From the NCBI GenBank assembly GCA_049275655.1, contig JBASUY010000004.1, positions 1 through 48,291 on the forward strand: DNA of 48,291 nt. The letters are read 5' to 3'. Each line of letters opens with the position of its first letter. The stretch's first letter is position 1. Below the pieces are notes generated by a model, which was given only the letters and a program-made list of their open reading frames with translations, was not told where the DNA came from and did no database searches. Made by a program: the position numbers and the translations under genes. This stretch comes from Sherwoodlollariibacterium sp049275655. GTDB lineage: Bacteria; Omnitrophota; Gorgyraeia; Gygaellales; Profunditerraquicolaceae. Below, one piece after another: positions 24,500 to 33,678 of this stretch.

Positions 24500-25212
24500 T
24501 TAATCATCATAACCGAAAGCATCCTGCCGCAGGCAGGGCCCTCTTTCCGAAAAGAAAAAAACTCGTCGTTATGACAAAAGGTGCACGCCTGCGGCGGATA
24601 GATATTCTCTTTTTTTACCCCGCAGGCAAGCAACTCCCAAGTATTAACCTCCGTTAAATCTAAGTACAACTGCCCGGACCTTCTAATTAACCCTTCGGTA
24701 AAATAACCGCTAAAATCCTCTGATACCCGATAACAACACCCCCTAATACCGGAACCAAACCCCGCGTATAAATCCTTTGGGTTGCTATTAAACTCCTTCT
24801 GCATAAGCCTTACTGCCTTTGAGGCTATCCTTAACCTTGAGCTACGCCAACCGCAATGCAAGAGCCCTATCGCCGGAAGAGAAGGATCATAGATAAATAT
24901 AGACGGGCAATCTGCGGTAAAGATTGCAATGGGCAGGTTCTTTCTATCGGTTATAAAGCCGTCGGTATCTGCTATAGAACCGCCGTATGCGCTTGCGCCG
25001 GCTCCTTTGTCATCCTCAGTAACATACCTTATATTATCCCCATGAACCTGACGTGCGCAGACTAAATCACGGTGATCAATGCCTAAACTGCTTAAAAAGG
25101 CCCTACGGTTATTTAAGGCTTCTGATGTTTCTCCGTAATACAAAGACATATTTCCGTGCTTACGCCCGGAGAATGCGATTATAAGATTAGGCTCATCGGA
25201 AAACCCTGACAA
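24496..25212 (-). CDS. pgeF: PgeF/YfiH-type polyphenol-oxidase-family protein
   Basis: This belongs to the YfiH/PgeF (laccase-domain) family, proposed to edit peptidoglycan precursors with wrongly incorporated serine or to act on purine nucleosides. The zinc-site landmarks are present: 'RQVHGD', 'FTADCPS' and 'LLHCGWR', the last having Cys where Ala is usual. The start is uncertain. The frame is open up to a TTG at 25269, which would overlap the upstream gene by 77 bases; I prefer the TTG at 25210-25212, which has a GGGAG just upstream and matches family length (about 238 residues). It overlaps the next gene by 4 bases. Confidence 0.82.
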   Translation of the reverse strand: MSGFSDEPNLIIAFSGRKHGNMSLYYGETSEALNNRRAFLSSLGIDHRDLVCARQVHGDNIRYVTEDDKGAGASAYGGSIADTDGFITDRKNLPIAIFTADCPSIFIYDPSLPAIGLLHCGWRSSRLRIASKAVRLMQKEFNSNPKDLYAGFGSGIRGCCYRVSEDFSGYFTEGLIRRSGQLYLDLTEVNTWELLACGVKKENIYPPQACTFCHNDEFFSFRKEGPACGRMLSVMMIK

Positions 25213-25432
25213 TCTTCTCCCTCGCTTTTGCCCCTTTAACAATATCAATAAGGCTCTTTTTGACCCCAAGGTATTCTGCTAATAAGGTTATCAGCTCTTT
25301 ATTAGCTTTACCTTCTATTGCCGGCTTCGCAAGATAAACCTTTAAAATACCGGATGTTTCTTTTTTTACCAGCCTCCTGCCGGAATTAGGGACAACCTTA
25401 ACCTTTAAATATGCCTCTTCTTTATCCTTCAA
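25193..25432 (-). CDS. DUF167/YggU family protein
   Basis: This 79-residue protein has the family pattern: 'KVKVVPNSGR', 'LKVYLAKPAIEGKANKELI' split as 'VYLAKPAIEGKAN', and 'IVKGAKAREKIV'. YggU-family proteins are small, conserved and of unknown function. The start is a TTG, the only reasonable one in frame. It overlaps the end of rmuC by 11 bases and runs into the next gene. Confidence 0.87.
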   Translation of the reverse strand: MKDKEEAYLKVKVVPNSGRRLVKKETSGILKVYLAKPAIEGKANKELITLLAEYLGVKKSLIDIVKGAKAREKIVRVFR

Positions 25433-26354
25433 TCTGCTTACTATCCTGCAAATCCGATAATCTATCGGAGAATCTCCCTAAACGCTTTTGAGCATCCAAA
25501 TACTTAGTATTAGCGTTATTTATATGCCCCCCTAAAATATCAAACTCCTCTTTAAACTTATTTAACTCTATATCTAAAGCGCTTAAAGAGCTAATTATTG
25601 CTTTTACATTCTCCTCAACCTTAAGCCCCTTTAAACCAAAACAGATTACCTGTAAGTAAGCGTAGAATGTATTCGGAGAAACAGGGATAACCTTTTTGCT
25701 TAATCCGTATGAAAAGAGGTCATCTTTTATAGCAACCTCATAATAAATATTCTCTGCCGGGATATACATAAGGGCAAAATCATAGGTATTCTCCTGAGGG
25801 AGAATATATTTTGACGCAACTTCATCTATGCGGTTTTTTACGTCCTGAATGAATTTCTTCCTGTATGACAACTTAGACGCTTCTTCCTGTGCCTGCGTCA
25901 TCTTCTGAAAGTTTTCTAAGCTAAATTTTGCGTCAACCGAAACCAGTTTATCCGCAAGCTTAATTACCGCATCTACGGTATCTCCGGTTTTAAAACGGTA
26001 TTGACGTAAATAGTGCTCTTTTGGCAAGACTTCGGATAAAAGGTTTTCTAATAAAGTCTCTCCTATAGCCCCTCTAAGTTTAGGAGCGCGCAACAACTCC
26101 TGAAGGCTTGAAATATCCTTGCTTATATCTATAATCTGCCTATTTGTGGATTCAAGCTTGCCTAGCTGCTCCCTAACATTGCCAAAAGCATTTAAAGTAT
26201 CTCCTAAGTTTTGGGATACTATTTTATTGGATTCTTGTAAAATCCGGTTCATCTGGTTAAGCTGGCCGTTAACCTGGGAAGAAACCTTAAAAATTAAAAA
26301 TAATACCCCGATGCCAAAAATAAAAAATGCAACCCCTAAAATTATACCCGGCAT
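25422..26354 (-). CDS. rmuC: DNA recombination protein RmuC
   Basis: This 310-residue protein has one N-terminal membrane segment (about 3-24), a coiled-coil stretch (about 30-85), and then the RmuC nuclease-like domain ('LRGAIGETLLENLLSEVLP', 'DAVIKL', 'VSVDAKFSLENF', 'YIPAENIYYE'). RmuC limits inverted-repeat-associated rearrangements in E. coli. This copy is shorter than the E. coli protein, mainly because of a shorter coiled coil and C-terminus. An AAGGAG ribosome site supports the ATG. Confidence 0.9.
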   Translation of the reverse strand: MPGIILGVAFFIFGIGVLFLIFKVSSQVNGQLNQMNRILQESNKIVSQNLGDTLNAFGNVREQLGKLESTNRQIIDISKDISSLQELLRAPKLRGAIGETLLENLLSEVLPKEHYLRQYRFKTGDTVDAVIKLADKLVSVDAKFSLENFQKMTQAQEEASKLSYRKKFIQDVKNRIDEVASKYILPQENTYDFALMYIPAENIYYEVAIKDDLFSYGLSKKVIPVSPNTFYAYLQVICFGLKGLKVEENVKAIISSLSALDIELNKFKEEFDILGGHINNANTKYLDAQKRLGRFSDRLSDLQDSKQIEG

Positions 26355-26396
26355 AAAAGGCTCCTTATCCGTAATTATACCATAGCTACCTACTTA

Positions 26397-27116
26397 TCAA
26401 AGCAAATATTCCTTCTTTATCCTTTTTACGCTCCTTAAGATGTTAGTTTTTACTTCCGGACAAAACCTCTCCAACTCTTTTATGATTTTAGCCATTCTAA
26501 CGCGGTTAGAGGAAGCTTGATTAGGGCAATAAAGGGCACGGAAGGGCAAATTCTCCTTGCGCGCATAAGAAGCAATCATGCGCTCCTCCACATAAACAAA
26601 AGGGCGTATAATAGTAATCTTCCCGTTAAATAGGCTCTGCTTAGGAGACATCGCTGAAATCTCTCCCTGAAAAAACATATTCAGCATAATTGTCTGTGCT
26701 ATATCATCCTTGTGATGCCCTAAAGCAAGCTTATCGCACTTAAGGCGATTTGATGCCTCAAAGAGAGCCTTCCTCCTATTCCATGCGCACCAAAAACAAT
26801 TTATATCCTTTTTCTTAGTACCCTTTAAAATGCCTGCCTTCTCTATATGATATTTAACTTTTATCTTCTTAAAATATTTTTCTAAAAAAGAGGCTATAGA
26901 TTTAGGATAGCCTAAATCAACGTGCAGAGCAATAATATCATAATTAACCGGAACAAACCTCCTACGGCTTAAAAGCACCTGCAGGAGCGCTAAACTATCT
27001 TTGCCTCCCGAGACTCCGACCGCTATTCTATCCTCCGGGGCAACCATCTTATAATCCGTTATTGCCCGTCCGACGCGCTTAGATATATACAACTCTAGGC
27101 CCTTTAATACCGGCAT
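26397..27116 (-). CDS. TtcA-like tRNA thiolation PP-loop protein
   Basis: This 239-residue protein has a PP-loop ATPase motif SGGKDS (36-41), a 'CFWC' pair near 108, 'LALGHHKDD' and a third cysteine in 'LYCPN'. Two cysteines plus a late third, with GHHxDD, match the Fe-S TtcA/TtuA group, which thiolates tRNA (2-thiocytidine at position 32 for TtcA). The specific base cannot be told from sequence. There is no good ribosome site before the ATG at 27116, so the start may be slightly downstream. Confidence 0.85.
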   Translation of the reverse strand: MPVLKGLELYISKRVGRAITDYKMVAPEDRIAVGVSGGKDSLALLQVLLSRRRFVPVNYDIIALHVDLGYPKSIASFLEKYFKKIKVKYHIEKAGILKGTKKKDINCFWCAWNRRKALFEASNRLKCDKLALGHHKDDIAQTIMLNMFFQGEISAMSPKQSLFNGKITIIRPFVYVEERMIASYARKENLPFRALYCPNQASSNRVRMAKIIKELERFCPEVKTNILRSVKRIKKEYLL

Positions 27117-27137
27117 AATTATAGTATTTTTCTGCCT

Positions 27138-28946
27138 CTATACCCTTGCTGATTCTAAAACTAATTTACGGATATTAGAAGCAAAGCTATCTTTTAATAA
27201 ACCTTCAAGAGGTATGGGGGATTTTAAGGACCAGTTAGCCTTAGAGACGGTACCAGGGGTATTAATCCTGTATTTATAAGAATCTTCTTTTAAAAACCCT
27301 CCGTAATAGAGGATGTCAAAGAGATTATTAATAGAGATGATGGAGTTTGCTTTTAGGATAAATTTTAAGATTGCAGAGAAGATTTCAGCATCACACTCTT
27401 CCCTCATCGGCCCTACCAGCCCTAAAATGCCCCAAAGCTTATCCTTCTCCTTAAAGGTATTCTCCCACATATCTATAAAATCTAAAAGATGCTCTCTTAG
27501 GATACCCCTGCCTGAAGACAAGATGCCTAATAATTTATCTACGGAATCAATCTCATTACGCCAACGCAACCTTCCCTGCCTGCTAAAAAGAGGATCAAAG
27601 AGCGCATCCTTTACCCTATTAAAGCCAATCCCGCGGTGGTCACAGCACTTACGCATAAAAAGTTCTCCATCCACCGTCCCTGCCTCATTTTCCCACCAAG
27701 CAGCCCAATTAGTGGTATCATGCGTAGAGAGCATGGCAACGGAAACTTCCCGGTACTCTTTAGCCTCTAAAAATGTATGCCTATTATGCCAATCTTTTAC
27801 CCAACGCTGGACATCATTACCAGGGATATTCAACTCCCTTAAAGTATCAATACAAACTTTAGGAATAACCCCTAAATCTTCGGCGCACAGAAGCATCCTG
27901 CAACTATCCTGCATGACCTTTAAAATCTTTCTTCCCTGAGGCCCCCAAAGATGCTCCTTCTGAGGATCAAAAAAACCGTTTAAGCCTTTATTCTCCGGTG
28001 GCTCATTATAGGGAATACTCCATATCCTAAAAAGACCAACGACATGGTCTATACGTAAAATATCATAAAAATTCTCTGCGTACCTTAACTTTTCTTTTAG
28101 GTATCTAAACCCGTCGCTTTCTATATTATCCCAATTATAAGTAGGCATCCCCCAACGTTGGCCTAAGGAGCAATACATATCAGGGGGTGCCCCCGAAGCA
28201 AAATCTAATTTAAAAAACTCAGGATGCGCCCATACATCGCTTGAATCCCTTGAAACTAAGATAGGCAAATCCCCTTTTAACAATATGCCTTTTTCTTGGG
28301 CGTATCTTTTAACGCCCTTAAATTGCTTATTTAATTGCCATTGTAACCACTCTTCAAAGTTTATCTCTTCGGCGTGCTGCCGGTAAAACTTATCTAATGC
28401 CCCTATATCCCTGCTCTTGTGCTCATCAGCCCAATCATACCAAGCCAATCCATTATAGTATTTTTTTAGCGCCTTAAATAATACAAAGTCATCAAGCCAA
28501 TACGCATTCTCCTTTTTAAAATCCGACAACCCCCTTAATTCATCTTCCCTTTGCATTAAAAAGACCTGGCGCAATATGTGTAATTTTTCCTCTTTAACTT
28601 TATAATCAACATAATCTCCGGTTAAAGGAAGGCACTTCCTTAGGCTCTCTATCTGCCTAAGGATGGATTTATCTTTTGGCAGAGGCAGGCTTAAAAGAGA
28701 GATATAGACAGGCTCTAAGGCAAAGGAGCTAAAAGAATCATACGGGCAAAAAACAGGCCCCATCTCATTCATCGGCAAAAGCTGCAGGATGGAACTACCT
28801 GTTTTTTGAACCCAATCAACGGCTAATTTAAGGTCCCTAAAGTCGCCGATTCCAAAACTATCCTTTGAATAAATAGAAAAGAGCGGTATTAACACCCCCG
28901 CTCTCCTATGGTTTAAAATCTCTTTATTTTGTATAAGTTTAGGCAT
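27138..28946 (-). CDS. malQ: 4-alpha-glucanotransferase (amylomaltase, GH77)
   Basis: This 602-residue GH77 enzyme transfers alpha-1,4-glucan segments and takes part in maltodextrin or glycogen metabolism. Catalytic landmarks are 'ILRIDHVVGLFR' (nucleophile Asp), 'CAEDLG' (acid/base Glu) and 'LSTHDTTNW' (stabilising Asp). The N-terminal '(G)ILQLLPMNEMG' and 'PYDSFSSFA' are also family-typical. It is longer than the common bacterial form of about 500 residues, with extra sequence at the C-terminus. An AAGAGG ribosome site supports the ATG. Confidence 0.9.
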   Translation of the reverse strand: MPKLIQNKEILNHRRAGVLIPLFSIYSKDSFGIGDFRDLKLAVDWVQKTGSSILQLLPMNEMGPVFCPYDSFSSFALEPVYISLLSLPLPKDKSILRQIESLRKCLPLTGDYVDYKVKEEKLHILRQVFLMQREDELRGLSDFKKENAYWLDDFVLFKALKKYYNGLAWYDWADEHKSRDIGALDKFYRQHAEEINFEEWLQWQLNKQFKGVKRYAQEKGILLKGDLPILVSRDSSDVWAHPEFFKLDFASGAPPDMYCSLGQRWGMPTYNWDNIESDGFRYLKEKLRYAENFYDILRIDHVVGLFRIWSIPYNEPPENKGLNGFFDPQKEHLWGPQGRKILKVMQDSCRMLLCAEDLGVIPKVCIDTLRELNIPGNDVQRWVKDWHNRHTFLEAKEYREVSVAMLSTHDTTNWAAWWENEAGTVDGELFMRKCCDHRGIGFNRVKDALFDPLFSRQGRLRWRNEIDSVDKLLGILSSGRGILREHLLDFIDMWENTFKEKDKLWGILGLVGPMREECDAEIFSAILKFILKANSIISINNLFDILYYGGFLKEDSYKYRINTPGTVSKANWSLKSPIPLEGLLKDSFASNIRKLVLESARV

Positions 28947-28954
28947 GGCCTCTT

Positions 28955-29764
28955 TTAATAAGGAAATAAAAGGCGCAGTATCTTATCTGAGTAGAATATG
29001 GCAAAAAACGCAGCCAAAGATAAAAATGGGCCGTAAGGTATAGTATGGTCCTTCTTTTTTATCAGTATATATATGCCTATAACCGCCCCAAAGAAAGGGG
29101 CCAAAAAGAAAGTTAATAGCGCCCTATGCCAACCCAAAAAAGCTCCAATCATCCCTAATAATTTTACGTCCCCTCCGCCCATGGATTCAGTCTCTCCTTG
29201 TATCGGAGGCTTCTTTAAGAGCTTAAAATAGACCAGGTCAAAGAGCCAACCGGTTAAAAAAATTACGCCTGCGCCTACTATTATGCCGAGCAGAGAATTA
29301 ACCATAGGCTTAAAACTAAAAACAAAATATTTTAAATTCACGCCTCTTACCGTATTTAGAATAAACCCTACGACAATCCCGCCTAAACTTATCTCATCGG
29401 GTATTATCCTATGCGGTATATCTATAAAGGTAGCTATAATTAAAGCGCAGGCAAGGACAAAATAAAAGAACAAATCATACCCTAGCCCAAAACGGGCAAA
29501 AAGAAGAAGAAAAACCAACGCCGTCAAAAACTCTACCAACGGATAACGCAAAGGAATCCTTTCTTTGCAAACGCGGCATCTACCCCTTAAAAGGATGAAG
29601 CTTATAAAAGGTATATTATCATAGGCAGGTATGCGCTTTTTACACTTAGGGCAATGAGAGCGCGGCCAGACAACAGATTCTGAATTCGGCATCCGGTGTA
29701 TGCAGACATTTAAAAAACTTCCTACTATCGCCCCCAATATAAAAATGACTATATTTGCAATCAT
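28955..29764 (-). CDS. pilD: Prepilin peptidase (PilD/GspO type)
   Basis: This 269-residue standard bacterial A24 peptidase and N-methyltransferase has the cytoplasmic zinc loop C38/C41 and C63/C66 (CPKC, CRVC). The first catalytic Asp is in 'FIDIPHRIIPDE' and the second in 'GGGDVKLLG', with about seven membrane segments. It processes type IV pilin or type II secretion pseudopilin precursors. It contrasts with the zinc-loop-free A24 protein at 12609-13763, so the cell has at least two such proteases. Confidence 0.93.
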   Translation of the reverse strand: MIANIVIFILGAIVGSFLNVCIHRMPNSESVVWPRSHCPKCKKRIPAYDNIPFISFILLRGRCRVCKERIPLRYPLVEFLTALVFLLLFARFGLGYDLFFYFVLACALIIATFIDIPHRIIPDEISLGGIVVGFILNTVRGVNLKYFVFSFKPMVNSLLGIIVGAGVIFLTGWLFDLVYFKLLKKPPIQGETESMGGGDVKLLGMIGAFLGWHRALLTFFLAPFFGAVIGIYILIKKKDHTIPYGPFLSLAAFFAIFYSDKILRLLFPY

Positions 29765-29780
29765 AAAACCCCCCTCTTTC

Positions 29781-30626
29781 TTAAATACGTTTAACGGCTC
29801 TCTCTAAAGCCACCTGCATAGCCTTAATCGGAGCCCTCTTTGGGCTTAACCATATATTTAATGACTCTACCGCCTGGTAGAGAAGCATCTTTAAGCCATT
29901 AGAATAACAAACCCCTGTCTCCTTAGATACTTTTAAAAGTTTAGTCTCTTTAGGATTATATATTAAATCATAAACAAAGATGCCTCTATGTAAATCTTTC
30001 GGGTTGATTAAAAGAGGATCTGTAGCTTTCATCCCTACGGAAGAAGCGTTAATTAAAAAATCCTTATCCTTTAACCTTAACTCCTCTATACTTCCTACTG
30101 CCATAAACTTAGTCTTAGGGAATATACGGTTAAACCTTCTCATAAGGCTTAAAGAGCGGAAATGGTCAATATCATAAATAACTACTTCTATTGCCCTACT
30201 CTTCCCTAAAGCAAAGGATACTGCCTTAGATGCCCCTCCGGCGCCTAATATCCCCACCCTTTTAGGCTTAAGCTTTAATTCTTTTAAATGCCTTAAAAAT
30301 CCTAAATAATCGGTATTAAAAAATTTAAGCCTGCCTGCTTTATCCACTAAAAGAGTATTCGCCGCGCCTATAGATTTAACCGCACTATCTAACCTTACGC
30401 AAGGGAGCCGTAAAACCCTCTCCTTGTAAGGTATAGTTATATTTAACCCGCGAATATTGTTTTTAGTAAGATTTAAAAAGAAGGAGTCAACTTCGCCTTC
30501 TTTTAAGGGAAAGAGTTTATACTTTGCCTTTATCTTTAGGCTGACAAAGGCGGCATTGTGCATAAAAGCAGACAAACTATGTTTTAAGGGGTTTCCTATT
30601 AAGCCAAAGGTAATTCCCTTAGTCAT
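29781..30626 (-). CDS. aroE: Shikimate dehydrogenase
   Basis: This 281-residue enzyme reduces 3-dehydroshikimate with NADPH in aromatic amino acid synthesis. 'IGNPLKHSLSAFMHN' gives the substrate site, 'NITIPYKE' holds the catalytic Lys, and 'GILGAGGASKAV' is the nucleotide-binding loop. The C-terminal 'YNPKETKLL' is also family-typical. The ATG overlaps the leuA stop in an ATGA arrangement. Confidence 0.93.
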   Translation of the reverse strand: MTKGITFGLIGNPLKHSLSAFMHNAAFVSLKIKAKYKLFPLKEGEVDSFFLNLTKNNIRGLNITIPYKERVLRLPCVRLDSAVKSIGAANTLLVDKAGRLKFFNTDYLGFLRHLKELKLKPKRVGILGAGGASKAVSFALGKSRAIEVVIYDIDHFRSLSLMRRFNRIFPKTKFMAVGSIEELRLKDKDFLINASSVGMKATDPLLINPKDLHRGIFVYDLIYNPKETKLLKVSKETGVCYSNGLKMLLYQAVESLNIWLSPKRAPIKAMQVALERAVKRI

Positions 30627-32128
30627 TTAAGCTCTAACCTATTGACGGCATCCAAATACGCCCTGATAGCCGCTTCAATAATATCAGTACTTGCTCCGCG
30701 CCCGACTAAAACCTTATCCTTAATCTTAAGCTTTAAGCTAACTTGCCCTAGGGCGTCTTTGCCTGAGGTAACTGCCTCAAGCCTAAAATCCGTAAGCCTT
30801 GCGTTGTAGCCGATTATATTATCTAACGCCTTGAAGACTGCGTCCACCGGTCCGTCCCCAAAAGAAAAACCCATCAGTAGTTTATCTTTTTTATTTAGAT
30901 GGATTGTAGCCTTAGGCTTAATCCTAGACCCTGAATTAACCTCAAAACTTACCAATTCCCATAAAGGCTTAATTACCCTTATCTCGTCTTCTGCAATTGC
31001 CCTTAGGTCGTCGTCAAAAATATCCTTCTTCTTATCGGCAATCTCTTTAAAACGCACAAAGGCCTTATTTAACTTCTCCTCTTTAAGGTTATAACCAAGC
31101 GCTTTTAACCTATCCCTAAAAGCATGCCTGCCTGAATGTTTCCCCAAAATTAACCGGTTAGAGGTTATCCCGACGTCCTTAGGGTCCATAATTTCATAGG
31201 TTATGCGCTTTTTTAATACCGCGTCCTGATGAATCCCTGACTCATGAGAAAAGGCGTTCCTACCGACTATCGCCTTATTAGGAGGAACGATGAAATCCGT
31301 AAGGTTGCTTATCATCCGCGAAGACTTGAATATCTCTTTTGTTTTTATATCCGTATAAAGGGGGGCAAAGACATCCCTGCGGGTCTTTATCGCCATGACT
31401 ATCTCTTCCAAAGAGGCATTCCCTGCACGCTCGCCTATGCCGTTAACAGTACAATGCACTTGGCGCGCCCCGGCTAATACGCCTGAAAGAGAATTTGCAA
31501 CAGCCATGCCTAAATCATCATGGCAATGCACGGATATAACCGCTTTATTAATATTAGGCACATTATTCTTAATATCTTCAATCAAAGAATAAATCTCCTG
31601 AGGATAGGTGTATCCGGTAGTATCCGGAATATTTATCGTCTGTGCCCCTTCTTTAATAACTTCCTCTATAATCCTGTATAAGAAACCCCTCTCTGACCGG
31701 GTAGCATCTTCGGGAGAAAACTCTATATCAGAACAAAGCCTTCTTCCTAATTTAGTAGCCTTTAAGGCAATCTTTAATATCTCATCCTCTGCCTTTTTGA
31801 ATTTATATTTAAGGTGAATTTTGGATGTCGCCATAAAGATATGCAGGCGCGGCCTTCGCGCCGGCTTAATTGCCTTACACGCCGCTTCAATATCCGGCTT
31901 TAAACAACGCGCCAAAGCGCAGACCCCGCATCTCTTAATGGATTTAGATATATTTAATACCCCCTTAAAGTCTCCAGGTGAGGCAATGGGAAAGCCAGCT
32001 TCAATAACATCAACCCCAAGCCTTTCAAGTTGAAAAGCCGCCTCTAACTTCTCTTGGTCAGTTAAAGACCCTCCCGGCGCCTGCTCGCCATCCCTTAAAG
32101 TAGTATCAAATATAATTATCTTATTCAT
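30623..32128 (-). CDS. leuA: 2-isopropylmalate synthase
   Basis: This 501-residue enzyme catalyses the first committed step to leucine, condensing acetyl-CoA with 2-oxoisovalerate. The N-terminal TIM barrel has 'DTLRDGEQAPGGSL' and the metal-binding 'SVHCHDDLGMA', followed by 'GNASLEEIV'. The C-terminal allosteric domain ('LGQVSLKLKI', 'GRGASTDIIEAAIRAYLDAVNR' in part) should confer leucine feedback. Citramalate synthase is an alternative of the same fold, but length and motifs favour LeuA. Confidence 0.92.
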   Translation of the reverse strand: MNKIIIFDTTLRDGEQAPGGSLTDQEKLEAAFQLERLGVDVIEAGFPIASPGDFKGVLNISKSIKRCGVCALARCLKPDIEAACKAIKPARRPRLHIFMATSKIHLKYKFKKAEDEILKIALKATKLGRRLCSDIEFSPEDATRSERGFLYRIIEEVIKEGAQTINIPDTTGYTYPQEIYSLIEDIKNNVPNINKAVISVHCHDDLGMAVANSLSGVLAGARQVHCTVNGIGERAGNASLEEIVMAIKTRRDVFAPLYTDIKTKEIFKSSRMISNLTDFIVPPNKAIVGRNAFSHESGIHQDAVLKKRITYEIMDPKDVGITSNRLILGKHSGRHAFRDRLKALGYNLKEEKLNKAFVRFKEIADKKKDIFDDDLRAIAEDEIRVIKPLWELVSFEVNSGSRIKPKATIHLNKKDKLLMGFSFGDGPVDAVFKALDNIIGYNARLTDFRLEAVTSGKDALGQVSLKLKIKDKVLVGRGASTDIIEAAIRAYLDAVNRLELK

Positions 32129-32180
32129 TTTAGACTTCCCACCTTACTTATTACCCTAACTACTAGCTACTAACTACTGA
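32129..32180 (-). repeat. Short tandem 'xAGTAGx' repeat between ilvC and leuA
   Basis: On the minus strand the spacer begins with about four heptamers of the form CAGTAG/TCAGTAG/TTAGTAG/CTAGTAG, ending in TTAGGG. The ilvC stop codon is part of the first unit. A similar, shorter run follows ahcY at 41026-41044. Confidence 0.7.
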
Positions 32181-33176
32181 CTACTGCTTTTTCATCCAAG
32201 GCATCATCTCTCTAAGCTCTCTGCCTATCTTTTCAATTAAATGATTATCCCCTTCAGAGAGGAGTTTATTGTAATTAGGCCTACCCTCCTCATTCTCCTT
32301 AATCCATTCCTTGGCAAACTTCCCGCTCTTTATCTCTTTCAATATCTTCTTCATCTCTTTTCTGGTTTTAGGAGTAATTATCCTTGGCCCACGGGTTATA
32401 TCACCGTAGCAGGCGGTATTAGAGACACCCCTGCGCATCCCGGTTATACCGCGTTCCTGAATCAAATCGGTAATTAATTTTAACTCATGTAAAACTTCAA
32501 AATAAGCAATCTCTGCCTGATAACCTGCTTCTATTAAAGTATCAAATCCTGCCTTAATAAGCTCACTTACTCCTCCGCAGAGGACTGCCTGCTCGCCAAA
32601 GAGGTCTGTCTCAGTCTCCTCTTCAAAGGTTGTCTCAATAACGCCGGCAGTTGTCGCCTTAATCGCTTTAGCATAGGCAAGCGCTAACTGCTTAGCCTCA
32701 CCCGTTGCATCTTGATATATGGCAATCAAAGACGGAACACCCTTACCCTCTTCATACATCTTTCTTACCAAAGCCCCGGGGCCCTTAGGAGCAACCATAA
32801 AGACATCAACATTCTTAGGGGGTTTGATCTGTTTATAACGAATATTAAACCCGTGGGAGAAACAGAGCGCTTTGCCTTTCTTTAAATTAGGTTTTATCGC
32901 TTCATTGTAAACCTTTGCCTGCACGTGGTCTTGCGTTAATATCTGGATTATATCCGCTCCCTTTGCAGCATCGGAAGCTAAGAGAGGGGTAAACCCGTCT
33001 ATCTTTGCCTGCTCAAAATTAGGGGTACCCTCCATCTCAGAGACAATCACCCTTACTCCTGAATCACGCAAACACAAAGACTGCCCTCTGCCCTGTGTCC
33101 CGTAACCAATAATCGCAATGGTCTTATCATTTAATAAATTAAGGTCTGCGTCATTGTCATAATAAATTTTAGCCAT
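32181..33176 (-). CDS. ilvC: Ketol-acid reductoisomerase
   Basis: This 331-residue class I enzyme of valine, leucine and isoleucine synthesis isomerises and reduces acetohydroxy acids. The nucleotide loop is 'IIGYGTQGRGQ' (from 22). The following strand ends in 'VIVSEMEGT', with E47 and E49, where most NADPH-dependent versions have 'GLR..S'. Metal-binding segments 'DLFGEQAVLCGG' and 'ELKLITDLI' are present. An AAGGAGGAG ribosome site supports the start. The acidic loop suggests a preference for NADH (inference). Confidence 0.93.
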   Translation of the reverse strand: MAKIYYDNDADLNLLNDKTIAIIGYGTQGRGQSLCLRDSGVRVIVSEMEGTPNFEQAKIDGFTPLLASDAAKGADIIQILTQDHVQAKVYNEAIKPNLKKGKALCFSHGFNIRYKQIKPPKNVDVFMVAPKGPGALVRKMYEEGKGVPSLIAIYQDATGEAKQLALAYAKAIKATTAGVIETTFEEETETDLFGEQAVLCGGVSELIKAGFDTLIEAGYQAEIAYFEVLHELKLITDLIQERGITGMRRGVSNTACYGDITRGPRIITPKTRKEMKKILKEIKSGKFAKEWIKENEEGRPNYNKLLSEGDNHLIEKIGRELREMMPWMKKQ

Positions 33177-33200
33177 CTTTTAACTCCTCCTTTTCTTTTA

Positions 33201-33674
33201 TTAATTGCTTATCGCTAATTTTCCTGTCCTAATTAACTCCTTAATCCCAAACCTATCTAATTCCTCAAGGAGCGATTTTATCTGCGCCTGAGCACCTACT
33301 GCCTCTATTATCGCTGTGTCATCTTTGTAAAGTATAACCTTGCCAACGTATTTACGAAAGATAGACCCTAACCTCTCCTTATCTTGCGGCTTATATTTTA
33401 CCTTTACCAAGATAAGCTCCCGGTCTATATGCTCTTTCTTAGTAAAATCAGTTACGGTGATAACGTCTATTAATTTATTTAACTGCTTCTTTATCTGCTC
33501 TAATATCTTTGCATCCTTCGCATCAACAACTAAAGTCATATACGAAATCGTCGGATCCAAAGTTTCAGAGACAGCCAAAGATATAATATTATACCCGCGC
33601 GCGCTAAAGAGCCCTGCGATACGAGCTAAGACTCCAAACTTATTCTCAACTAAAAGTGAAATCGTATGTTTCAT
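33201..33674 (-). CDS. ilvN: Acetolactate synthase small (regulatory) subunit
   Basis: This 157-residue regulatory subunit has an N-terminal ACT domain ('ISLLVENKFGVLARIAGLFSARGYNI' in part) and an ACT-like C-terminal half ('DRELILVKVKY'). It binds the catalytic IlvB subunit and carries the valine feedback site. It lies 4 bases after ilvB without a clear ribosome site, so coupling is likely. Confidence 0.92.
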   Translation of the reverse strand: MKHTISLLVENKFGVLARIAGLFSARGYNIISLAVSETLDPTISYMTLVVDAKDAKILEQIKKQLNKLIDVITVTDFTKKEHIDRELILVKVKYKPQDKERLGSIFRKYVGKVILYKDDTAIIEAVGAQAQIKSLLEELDRFGIKELIRTGKLAISN

Positions 33675-33678
33675 AAGA

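Noticed and set aside
27313..27939. Long plus-strand frame of 208 codons
   Set aside because: It lies wholly inside malQ on the opposite strand and has no recognisable protein features.
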